Shown one piece after another: positions 12,658-23,500 of a stretch of 64,000 nt of DNA (position 1 is its first letter; each line of letters starts with the position of its first letter). A model generated the notes under the pieces. It made no database searches and was not told the origin of the DNA. It worked only from the letters and a program-made list of their open reading frames with translations. This stretch comes from Diospyros lotus. Taxonomy: Eukaryota; Streptophyta; Magnoliopsida; Ericales; Ebenaceae. The DNA lies in NCBI RefSeq assembly GCF_014633365.1, contig NC_068351.1, positions 3,120,001 to 3,184,000 of the forward strand, given 5' to 3'. The position numbers and the translations under genes were made by a program.

Positions 12658-12846
12658 TTAGGGAGAACAAACAGGAGGAGGCGCATTTGGCACATGAAGA
12701 ACGTGGACGGACGTAGCTATAGCTAGTAGGATTACAACCGTGACCCCTACAGATATTAGGTCGGGGCCGGTGGTGGTGCTTTTAAACTTCACTGAATCCA
12801 CTCGCTTATAATATATAGTTGACAAATAATCAAATCCCATCAACAT
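12658..12846 (-). CDS. Candidate small hydrophobic protein (unrecognised)
   Basis: This is a 62-residue reading frame. Its middle (LISVGVTVVILLAIATSVHV) is a plausible single membrane span and its tail is proline-rich (PNAPPPVCSP). It is not recognised and no homologue is claimed. It sits alone in a transposon-rich spacer with no neighbour suggesting a role. It could equally be chance coding in non-genic DNA, or the last exon of a larger minus-strand gene. Nothing here gives a function. Confidence 0.25.
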   Translation of the reverse strand: MLMGFDYLSTIYYKRVDSVKFKSTTTGPDLISVGVTVVILLAIATSVHVLHVPNAPPPVCSP

Positions 12847-13869
12847 ATTTTAATGGAGTTGGAAGGAAGGTTGATTTTTAGGTTATGAGACTTAGATGCA
12901 TGCATCTTCAAAGATGTCTGCATGACTAGAAAGAAATATTACACAAGCAATGATTATGGAAGCTAGCTAGCTAGCTACAGAGAGCATTGTTTGGTGGTCC
13001 ATAATCAATATAAAATTTAGTTGAATATCAACAAACAACATTAGGCTTAATATTATTATTATTGTGACAGTGTCTATATATATACCAAGAAACTTACCCC
13101 CACACTTGAGAGTTGTACCATGCATCTCTAACATGATTTTTTTAAGTTAATTACGTTTAAGCCCTAATGGCTTTGATGGGGGAAAGGTGGTGGAGAATGA
13201 CAGAGTGAAGAGAGTGAGAGGTGGGGTGGGGGCACCCAAATTGCACACTGATTTAGACACAGGCATCACGGGCTGATCTAATAAAGTTGAAGTCCAGACC
13301 ATCCCTCCAAATCCCAATCCCAATCCTTTTCTTCTTCTTCTTCCCTTCTCCCCCCCCTTCTCTGTAGCTATAGGGATAGGGTCCAACTTCAATTATGCTG
13401 TAATCATTTCATGCTGTAATATAAGAGGCCACTCCCCCCCCCCCCCCCCCCCCCTCTCTCCTTCTTATTCATGTATGCATGGCATGGCCACCGCTCTATT
13501 ATTATTATTATTATTATATAGCATTAGTGATTTGACATATTTGTGGTTAGTACCATCATCATTTCAGAATTAGCAACTACGCCCCTTTTTAATTTGAACA
13601 TTGTTTTATAAATTTATATTAATATAACATAAAATATAAAATATTAATACGAATTGAATGTCAATAAATATGTTAAATTCAAACATTTAAATAACATTTT
13701 TGATAGTCAAATTAAATGATTACTTGAAATTAATAGGACAATTTCTTTGCTTGAAATGGTACAAATGAAGTAGCCAGGATTGAACATAAAGCAACTTAAT
13801 TTTCATACAAGTCAATTAAGAATATTAATTAATTAAATACTTGGAACCATGCCAACAAGAGAGGAAGGG

Positions 13870-13902
<33 letters not shown>

Positions 13903-14304
13903 GTTTATAGAGCCTCATCATTGGAGGCTTTGGGAGGGGCAGTCAAACAAGTTAATTTAAGAAATATTTATTAATTTAAGGACCCTGCCAGGGCAAGGGG
14001 GCAGTACGTATAGAACACCTCCAATACTGGAAACAAATTCATCAGAGGTTGAAAGCAACAAAACAATGAAAAGAAACTCAAATATATTGGGAACAAATTC
14101 GTAGCTGAAAGCTACACAACAGTGGAAATTGTATTTGGTCTCTGTGTCGGTACGTTTTCCTATGCCCTAATAATGACATTCATCAGCTTTAGCAAGAGCA
14201 TGCCATGCCTGCACTAAATTGTACTACATATACATCCATATAGGTTAATTGTATATAGGCAGATGACATTATTACCAAGCAGTTTAAATAACTCATTGCT
14301 GTAT
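12847..14304. other. Intergenic region with simple repeats
   Basis: This stretch holds a 21-base C run at 13434-13454, an (ATT)n tract at about 13497-13516 and an (AT)n tract at about 13869-13891. The minus-strand frame at 13147-13392 is low-complexity and has no recognised domain. No gene is supported. Confidence 0.5.
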
Positions 14305-14610
14305 TTTAAGGTAGTATTTTTTAATTAAGATACAGAATGAAAAAGATCAGATATGAGGAGTATTTTAAATGTTTGTTCTTTTTAACGTATTTGTTAAATT
14401 TATTTAGTAATTTAAAGAAAAAAGTTACGTGATTTCTTATATTAATTTTTTTAGATATACGATCATCTCTTACTCTTCAAAATAAATATATCTTGGTCCT
14501 TACAGATAAGAAAAAAATGACGTTTATGTTCTCTAGTGCAATCCAAAAAATTTAACAAATAGTTTGATAAAAATCTTAAAATACTTAACACCCTTCCATA
14601 TTTTAATTCA
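14305..14610. repeat. Dispersed repeat copy 2 (empty site for the hAT at 11448)
   Basis: It is collinear with the two flanks of the hAT element at 11448-12120 but without the insertion. See the copy at 11340-12280 for the shared motifs. Confidence 0.6.
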
Positions 14611-15599
14611 GAAATCATTAATTTTGCCTTTATCTTGTTCATTTTAACAAATGCTACTTAAATAAGTTTATAATAATTTTAATGTAAAATTAACAAGAAA
14701 TCTATTCATGAATTATTATTAATTTTGAATAAAATTATTATAAATTAATTTTATGTGTCATGTCAATTGGGAGACTTGTTTGGGGTATAACATTTTTATA
14801 GTTTTATGGTATTCTAGGTTTGTGAATTACTATGGGTTTAGTTTTTTAATTTATATCAAATATGTGTTATCATCAGTATATCCACCGATTTATCGGTTAA
14901 AATAGATTGGTAATATTTGATGTATTATTGTTATTTAAATGATGAGATTTTAAAAAAAGATGAATTGACTTAATAAAATGGCTTAAAATGCCATACTTCT
15001 TTCCTTAAATATCTAAACATGATTAGCGATGTAAAGAGGGGCCTAATTAACCCCATTTACTTGTTTATATTAATTTTTACTTTAAATTGGGTGAATTAGG
15101 ACCCATTAGGGACCCATTTACATCCCTATATACACGACGACTAAATTAGGTATTTTGGTGACATTAACCAATAATTTGATACCTTAAACAAAGTGTACAC
15201 ACATAGCGTTAATTATTGTTGGCTTTTCAATGAACAATTTTAATAAAAGACAAATGAGGTAAAAATTTAAAACAAATTGAAAGTCTAGACTTAATATATA
15301 TATATATATATATATAAAATGAAAGTGCCATGCATAATTAAAAACAAGATAAAATTTGGGTTTTTTTTTGGATAATTAACCCCGAAAAAAGGAAGAGTGG
15401 TGTGATATATAATATTTTTATAAAAATAAAAATAAATAAAAAGAATTAATATTTTGTAACGGAATGACATGGTATATATGACTTTAGATTAGTCGACTTT
15501 TATTAATTAAATAACTTATTTCCATTAAGAAGATATATTCAGTTTTGCATTAATTAAGCATGAATCAGTTTAGAAGGTATTTGGCTCATCTTACATGTA
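14611..15599. other. AT-rich intergenic region
   Basis: No feature is supported except an (AT)n tract at about 15295-15316. Confidence 0.4.
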
Positions 15600-15700
15600 A
15601 TTAAGGTGTATTTATACATATATATAAGTACACAGCGTGGGAGCCTTTTGTGGTGTTTGAGCTTCAATAGGAGTCAGAGTTGCATGTGTGTGCGTATATT

Positions 15701-15732
<32 letters not shown>

Positions 15733-15916
15733 ATTGATACTCATCAGCTATTTTATACAGTTGTTTGAAAATTCTTTAATGGCTTAGGTTTGCGAGTGGA
15801 AGTTTGAGCTCGAAGAAAGTGACAAGTCACACGCACAGCATTACACATTCTGATTCAAGCAGCATACAGCCAATATATACGCCCATCGATACGCTTCTGT
15901 ATATATATGCAGTAAT

Positions 15917-15954
<38 letters not shown>

Positions 15955-16441
15955 GTAAATGAGAGAGAGAGAGAGAGCAGTGGCTTGGCTATATCTATGG
16001 CTGAGGGCCTTTGAAAATAAGGGTAAGATAAAGGAGAGAGAAGGCGGAAGAGTTGGCTTAAGAGAGAGTGTGCGTGTGATGATTTTTCTTGCTGTTTTCT
16101 TGTGAACCAAACAGGGGTGATAGTAAAAACGGATGTCTAATGAGTAGGAAGAGTCCGAAATCTTGGTATATTTTCTGGGTTTTAAGATTCTGAGATTCAA
16201 GATTGTTTTTGGGGTTTTCTTGCTCTTTTGGCACAATCCGGCAGTCTGAGTATAATTTGAATAACTCCAAGGATTTCTCTGTTTGTTTTAGGTTAAACTC
16301 TTCGTGCTCTTTTGTTTTATTACTCTTTCTTCTCCTCAAAGCTACCATTTAGCAGTTCATCTTGTAAGCACTCGATCTTATAATTTGCATCATCGTCATC
16401 ATCATCTTCAAAACCACCTCTGATCTCATCAGATGCAAACC
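15600..16441 (+). promoter_or_regulatory. Promoter and 5' leader of the IDD gene, rich in microsatellites
   Basis: The stretch before the IDD start codon carries (GA)n at about 15703-15731, (CA)n then (TA)n at about 15917-15954, and a second (GA)n at about 15960-15977. GA/CT microsatellites are common in plant 5' leaders. The transcription start cannot be fixed by eye. The minus-strand frames here are repeat-driven and unlikely to be genes. Confidence 0.5.
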
Positions 16442-18179
16442 ATGTCTGGTGATCATGTCTTCTCAATCCCCTCTTCCATCAAAGGCTTTGCTCAAGAACC
16501 CGATTCAAACCCTAACCTTAAACACTCCACTGCTACAGGTGTCAAAAGAAGAAGAAATCTCCCGGGCACACCAGGTAAACCAACCTTCCAATTCTGATTC
16601 AGTCTATTCGATCCACGATATAATTAAAGATAGGATTTTTAATGACCTATATATATATATACATATATCTGATTACCTGATCCTTTCTTCTCTTCTCTGA
16701 TTCATCAGATCCCGATGCTGAGGTGATTGCTCTATCGCCAAAGACCCTAATGGCGACCAACCGATTCATCTGTGAAATCTGTAACAAAGGGTTCCAAAGG
16801 GACCAAAACTTGCAGCTTCACCGGAGAGGCCACAACCTGCCATGGAAGCTCAAGCAAAGGACCAACAAAGAAGTCCGGAAGAAGGTGTACGTATGCCCGG
16901 AAAAAGGCTGCGTCCACCACAACCCGGCTCGAGCTCTAGGCGACCTCACCGGCATCAAGAAACATTTCAGCCGGAAACATGGCGAGAAGAAATGGAAGTG
17001 TGATAAGTGTTCAAAGAAGTATGCTGTTCAATCTGACTGGAAAGCTCACTCCAAGACTTGTGGGACTAGAGAGTATAAATGTGATTGTGGCACATTATTT
17101 TCCAGGTACGCATATATATATTGATTCATCATCATCGATCAATTCATCATTCCTTCAATTTCTAGAATCTGTTTAAGTGCGTGCTTCAATTGAAACATGC
17201 AGTTTCATGTCAAAGAATTGATCATGTTTCGGTTTGGTTGAATTCAAGTTTCAAACAATAAATTTTGCATTGATTTAAATGAATTGTACGACTGTCCTAC
17301 AGATGATTATATATATATAGTTGAACTCAAAATATATATACTAATCGCGGCCGATTTGTTTACAGGAAAGATAGTTTCATCACCCACAGGGCTTTCTGCG
17401 ATGCCTTGGCTGAAGAAAGCGCAAGGTTCAGCTCCGCAACAGCTACAGATGCCAACTTCGCGAACACCGAGGCTGCTCAGCCCAATTTTCACCCAGGGAT
17501 AGCCGGAATTTCCCAATTTGACGGTGGTTTCGGGCCATTGTACGGCGGTCCGGCGGCCGGGGATTCTTTACTGGAGGAGCAGCAGCAGCAGAACCCCAGA
17601 TTGTCACTGTGGCTGGACCAGGCAAATTCTCAAATTACTCCCATTGACATTGCGGTGAATTCCGATGCCTTCTCTGATCATTTGGTACAAATGGCAACTC
17701 CGAGCATGTTCACCCCGTCATCAATGGTAAACCTCGGAGCCTCCAAAACCACAAGCCCCTCCTCGCTATCTCAACCGGTGGTTTCTCTCCACTCCAACAG
17801 CCAGAACCACCACCGGAAACCGACGTCCGAGCCGATGTCGGCCACCGCCCTGTTGCAGAAGGCGGCGCAGATGGGGTCCACGGCGAGCAAGCCCTCGCTC
17901 CTGGCCAACAGTTTCGGAGTGATGAATTCATCTTCTCCTTCTTCTTCAAGGGAATCCAGCTTGAACCCTTTGTCCCAGTTCAGAAACGAGCTGCAGCAAC
18001 AGGATGTTCATAGACAAGCAAGAATTGGGGGTCGCCCCAGTCTGGGCTCATTGACCAGAGATTTCTTGGGCATGGGAGGTGATGAAGATGGTGCAGCTCC
18101 ATTCTTGCCTCAAGAACTGGCCAAGTTTGCTTCCATGGATTCGGCCATGGGTTTGAGCCATTTCGCCACCACCCATTGA
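16442..18179 (+). CDS. IDD: INDETERMINATE-DOMAIN (IDD) C2H2 zinc-finger transcription factor
   Basis: This is a complete plant IDD-type nuclear transcription factor of 447 residues. Exons are 16442-16574, 16709-17105 and 17366-18179, with GT-AG introns and phase kept. The start at 16442 ([10 protein letters not shown]) gives a basic nuclear signal KRRR at 35-38. The ID domain spans about 57-194: C2H2 finger CEICNKGF, a second finger beginning YVCPEKGC, then two C2HC fingers ([23 protein letters not shown]). The C-terminal half has the family motifs [15 protein letters not shown] and LTRDFLG, which bind GRAS partners such as SHR, SCR or DELLA proteins in studied members, and an [10 protein letters not shown] motif. 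It most resembles the IDD2/4/5/7 group; the exact orthologue is uncertain. It probably controls growth or root patterning, by family analogy only. Confidence 0.93.
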
Positions 18180-19409
18180 AACCCAAAAATGTTAATTCTC
18201 ACTTCATTACCATTAACTACACTCTAGTGTGGTTAATAATTTTGGAGCATTGAGAGTAACAAAGCCACCCAATGTTCAGTATCATCCATCACTTGCTACT
18301 GTATTTCAATAAATCAACCACCTTGGAATAATTAATGCATGTTAAATTCATTATATATATATATATACGTATATATAGATCAAGATGTGAACTTGTGATT
18401 GTCAGATGGTGGTGGTGGATGTCGGAGGCGGACAGAACAAGAGGTGACTTAGGGACTCACCCATGTTGTTTTATTGTTTCATCTCGCATATGTTGTTTAT
18501 CTGTGTGATAGCCTCTGGTTTCTTATCTTCTCTCTCTCTTGACCCCACCCTCCATCTTGTCAACGTTGGTGGGCTTTAATACAATACATTTTACAAAGCC
18601 CCATATTTTTAGTTTTTGAATTTTGTATTTATTTTAGTATTAGGTGACCTCATAAAATTCTATTAATGTATATTACATTAGTTTATTATTTAGACGATTG
18701 CTATTGATATTTAATATCACACTTTTATATATATTAGTGTATTATATTATACATATAAGAGTTGGGGGATGATTGGGCTCATGCTCTCCCATTGATTTTG
18801 TTTATGTCAAAAAATATTATATTAGTTAACGTAAATTACATAATAATTTTGTTATATTATATGTCTAATCAATAAAAATTTATAATATATTAATATAATT
18901 ATTCCGACATTTGCAATTTCAGTTATATAACATATGCTACTAAAAGTAATTATTCAAGTGCTATATTGTCCCAAACTAATAAGTTCACATCTGAAAAGAT
19001 AAATTTGGTGCAGTGCCTTTGAAGCCATCAGCCCATCACTCTAGGCCTAGAACTAAAAGGGCGGCTTTTGGCTTTCTGATGCACTTTATTCTGCAAAAGG
19101 AGAAGTATTGGGGAAAGATATTGGAAAACCTTCTGGAAGCTTAACTTTTACACAATCTTTGCATGGTTACACAATCTTCCATTTCAAAAATTATAACACT
19201 TTAAAAATTAAAATTGTTTCTAATTTGGGCTTAGTTGGGCCTCTAGTTTTCTTGTTCATAACTGATTTGGGCCACAGGCCCTTTACTATTCTTGATGTAC
19301 CACAAGTATGGTGGTTTAGCAAACTGATATTGTAGTTGGGCCTGTGAGGCCCAACTGGACTCTCAGCCTACAAACCTATAAAAAGCCCACAATTTTCGAT
19401 AAAAAAAAC
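18180..19409. other. IDD 3' UTR and intergenic spacer
   Basis: The IDD 3' UTR probably extends past AATAAA (about 18308-18313). An (AT)n tract lies at about 18352-18378. Several GGCCCA motifs occur at 19220-19390, a usual plant promoter-proximal element, but no gene start is identified there. Confidence 0.4.
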
Positions 19410-20134
19410 TAGAGATGTCAAAAGGGCCGGCCCGGCCCGAGTCGGCCCACGAGCTTTTTAAAAGGGTCGGACCGGCCCTTTTACTAAAAGGGCCGGGCCC
19501 GGGCCCTTTTTCCATTGATAGGGCCGGGCCTGGCCCACGACCCCCCTACAACGGGACCGGGCCAGCCCGTGGGCTAGAGGGCCGGGCCCTTAGCCCACAG
19601 GGCCTAGTGGGCCGGGCTCGGTGGGCCCGACCATTTTTTTCTTTTTTTAAAAATAATACATATAATATATACATATATAAATATCAAAATAATACATATA
19701 TAAAAATCATTTTTTTTCTTTTTAAAATATTTTATATCTTAATTCTTAAGTTTTAAATATTATTTCATCATTTTATATTTCAAAATTCTATATGCCCTAT
19801 AAATTTTCTTATGAATTGATATGAAAAATAATGTACATATAAAAAAGAGAATGTTTATTTATAATTTAAATATATAAAAAATTTAACTTAAAAATTTTAA
19901 ATAAATTGATGGTTATTATTTATATATATTGAGAAATTAAATTTTTTTAGTATCCAATATCAATAATTACTAAAGAATAATAAAATTAAAAAAAAAAAAG
20001 AGTAAGGGCCCAACGGGCCACGGGCCGAGCCCTTAGATGGGCCGGGCCGTGGGCCCAATTTCTTTGGCCCAGCCCATTTGAACAGTAACAGGCCGGGCCA
20101 AAGCCCAACCCGTCCCGACCCTTTTGACACCTTA
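19410..20134. mobile_element. GGCC-rich non-autonomous hAT element
   Basis: The left end is TAGAGATGTCAAAAGGGCC and the right end reversed is TAAGGTGTCAAAAGGGTCG. Both are flanked by the same 8-bp TSD, AAAAAAAC (19402-19409 and 20135-20142). Dense GGGCCGGGCC arrays occupy both subterminal regions and AT-rich sequence fills the middle. No transposase frame is present; a 113-residue frame in it is low-complexity GC coding. Length is 725 bp. Confidence 0.8.
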
Positions 20135-20319
20135 AAAAAAACTCTAGAAAATTCATCTTCTTACTAATAATTCTTTAATTATTTTTTAACTTAATCAAAA
20201 TAATTATTTAATAATAATCATAAACATTTGGAAACAGGTGACAGTTATTTTATTTTCCCCAAGGTTATTATTCTTATGTAATATTTACCAAAATAAGTAA
20301 AAAAAAATTCGATAATGGT

Positions 20320-20395
20320 ATTTTCCACGTGGATAGTTAACCAAAGACTCATTGTCCACGTGTTTCCCACTCATTGGGTCAAGTAACGTGGAGGG
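20320..20395 (+). promoter_or_regulatory. P58IPK: ER-stress-like promoter motifs of P58IPK
   Basis: CCACGTGG at 20325-20332 and CCACGTGT at 20356-20363 are ACGT-core bZIP sites. Read on the minus strand, 20377-20359 is CCAAT, nine bases, then ACACG, one mismatch from the ER stress response element CCAAT-N9-CCACG. ATTGTCCACG at 20351-20360 is close to the ERSE-II form. The motifs lie about 150-200 bp before the start codon of a gene whose family is induced by the unfolded protein response. Function is inferred. Confidence 0.55.
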
Positions 20396-20527
20396 ACCTG
20401 TAAATCCCTGGACGCATACAGGCAAACCATTCCCTGCAAAAACAAGTTTAGTAAACATCGACTCATCGAGTTCTTCGGTCCCTCCAAACGAAGAAGAGAT
20501 TTGGAGAGAAAGAAACAGTGAGAGAAG

Positions 20528-23500
20528 ATGAATCTGCTAGGGCTTGCGTCGCCCATGGATTTGGTAGCGTGGAGGGGACTCGTCTTCACAGCGTTCATCC
20601 TCAACTTTGTCTTCGCCTGCCAGTTCCTCCTCCTCCAGCCACTCGTCTCTGCCCTAGGTAACACTTCGACGTTTTATTTTTCTTCAACCTCCGATCTATT
20701 CTTCTTGAATTTCACATTGATTTCGCGCCTCTACATGTGTTCATAATGTGCGTGCATGTTGTGTATATGTATATGCGTGTGTTGAACCTTAGCAAGACTG
20801 GAAAGTTCGAAGATTGGCCTTGGTTAGTCTGCAGTCTTTCTATTTTGTTTATTTGTTGAATAATGAGATTAGGGACCATATTTTCGTAAGTTATTGGTCT
20901 ATTTCTCCATTTATTTGACGAGTTGTGTAAGGAGTGGATCATATCGTGGCGCTGGAATTTTGGGATTTCCTTAATTTAGTATAGCCTGGTTTCTATTCGG
21001 ATTTTGAGTCTTCTCTGTCAATGAAAATCTAATGCCTACGGCCTAAACAACTGGAGTTAAAAGAATGTTGAGAGTCTCTTCTTGTCTTCTCCAACTTTGG
21101 ATGTTCTGGCCGGAATCAACCATTGTTAATGCCTTATTCCCGGGTATAATGTGAGAGTTAATTGATCTCTGGCGATTTTTTCTGGCATTCCTTTGTGAAT
21201 CATCGGACTCAAATATGTGTCCTTTCTCCTATTTTCCAGTGAACATTACACTGCATCGCAAGATGACAGCTTCTGTGAAACAAACATTAAACGTGAAGGT
21301 TTTCACGTGTGCGATGTAACTAAACTTTAAAGCTAGAGAAAAAAAAAGGGGTTTTAGAAAAAAAAAACATAATTAATGGGCCTCCTAAGAAATTTTTACT
21401 AGAAACAGAAGAAACTGTGTAGAAACATAAATAAAACCAATGATAGAATGAAATGAAGATATAGAAAATGTCAATTTGAATGTGTGCCAGTAGACAGGCA
21501 ACTGTGCATGTGGTCTCATATGTTCATTTTCCCGCACGAATCAGTTTGTGTGGTGCAACATGTGATATTCCCTTTACTAGTTTTGTAGTTGGCCTCGGGC
21601 TTCTCAACTAGAAAATTCAAATTTGAAATGTGGCGGTTGGGTAGATGAATGAAATAAACTTGTGCATATAAACTACTATCTATTTCACCCTTTTGAGATA
21701 GTAGGACTTTTCCTCTAGACATTAAGCTTTAATTCTGTTTTCTGCCTTTCTTTTCATTCAAGAGCCTTGTTGTGGAACGGAAAGAATTTTTGAACTTAGA
21801 TGCTTGGTGCGTTCATCATGGTATGTGTTGCAAATTTATGATTCAGGTTTTTCATGTATATATAGGGGTATATTTTTTTATTAGTCTGATTTATGAGGGA
21901 TTTTAATCCAGAACAATTTTCTTGAGTTTCCAAACATAAATATAGTGCCTTTGAATTAGACACATACTTCCTGCCATCATCCTTGGAAATTCCACTGGCT
22001 TTTGGTGACATATATTGTGGATATGCAGATGGGAAACCTGGTGATGCTGCTGAGTTGTTTGAGAGAGTTACACAAAGTGTAAAGGTGAAACGATATAGTG
22101 AGGCTCTTGATGATCTAAATGCTGCTATAGAAGCAGATCCAACACTTTCAGAAGCATATTGGCATCGTGCATCTATACTTCGTCAGCAGTGCAGGTTGTC
22201 ATTTGGATGTTCTGTTTCCCTGTTCTGACAAAATTTCAATTTTGCACCTTCTACTAAGTATATTTTTCGTTAGAAAGTTATGAAATTCAACTCTTGATAT
22301 CCATATATTTTCAGAAATTATTAATGAGATTCGGAACAACTGTACAAACAAAAAGAAAAAGGAAAAAGGAAAAAGGGAGTGATGTCCATAGATTTTCTTT
22401 GATATTGAGTTTCTTTTTCTGTATGCAACAGAGAAAGAATAAGTAAGAAAAGCAATGCCAAAAAGAGAACCTTGACAACTACTCTCATGGACACATCAAT
22501 GGAAAAAGACAAAATTGTATCTAAGAGGGAACATCCTCCAGTAACTACAAAAATAAGGAAATGAGAATAGTTCATTTTAACTAAAGAACTGTCTTATGAT
22601 GCCCTCAAAGGTTATGCAATTACAATCAGACCAAATAAAACATAAGATACAATGAGGAGTAATTATTGAAGTGGATCTCAACCTATTCCTAGGACAAGCC
22701 TTGCCTTGTGCCAAGCTCTTAAGAGCTTCAACATGATAGCCAGCATGATGCATTCAACCCTACAAATTAGAGAACAATAAACTCCAAGGACATCTATCCA
22801 TAATTATTCTGGCACTTCCTCCTTCTAGATATCACTTGCATGCATCTCCTATGTGTTTAAGCTTGATTGAGATTACATGCTAAGATCACTTCAAATCGTC
22901 TTCTACTTTATCTTACAGTGTGTTGGTCTTTTTTTATTTTTTATTTTTATGTTTCATTTCATAACATTTTTATAGAAACCTCATGCTTGTGAGGTTGGTC
23001 CATTCACATTCAAAAACATATTGAATTGCTTCTCTCTCTCTCTCTCTCTCCCTCCCCCTCCTTTAATATCTGATTGGAAAACTATATGATTCAGGCAATT
23101 TTTGGCTAATGTAGATATGAGGAGTCAGAGAAGAACTATAGAAAGTTTCTTGAGATGAAACCAGGAAATTCTGTTGCAGAGAAGGAACTTTCTCAATTAT
23201 TACAGGCTCAAACTGCACTTGAGACAGCCATGACTCTCTTTGATTCAGGCGACTTTATAAAGCCAATGGATTACATTGATAAAGTCGTCCTTGTATTTTC
23301 TCCTGCCTGTTCACAGGTATTGACTTGGCCATCTTGATCAAGCTTATTTTCATGAATGCTGTTAATATTGGAGTTTGATGAGTTGAGGCTTAGTATGGGA
23401 AATAATAGAAGTGCATCTTTGATGCAGGCTAAACTTCTTAAGGTGAAGCTTTTGTTAGCTGCTAAAGATTATTCAAGTGTCATCTCTGAGACAGGATATA

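Noticed and set aside
15841..16348. Minus-strand frames of 131 and 96 codons upstream of the IDD gene
   Set aside because: They run through CA/TA/GA microsatellites in the presumed IDD leader, and one reads as repeated Val-Cys and Ile-Tyr.
19415..19756. 113-codon frame rich in Gly/Pro/Arg
   Set aside because: Produced by GGGCCGGGCC arrays of the hAT element.
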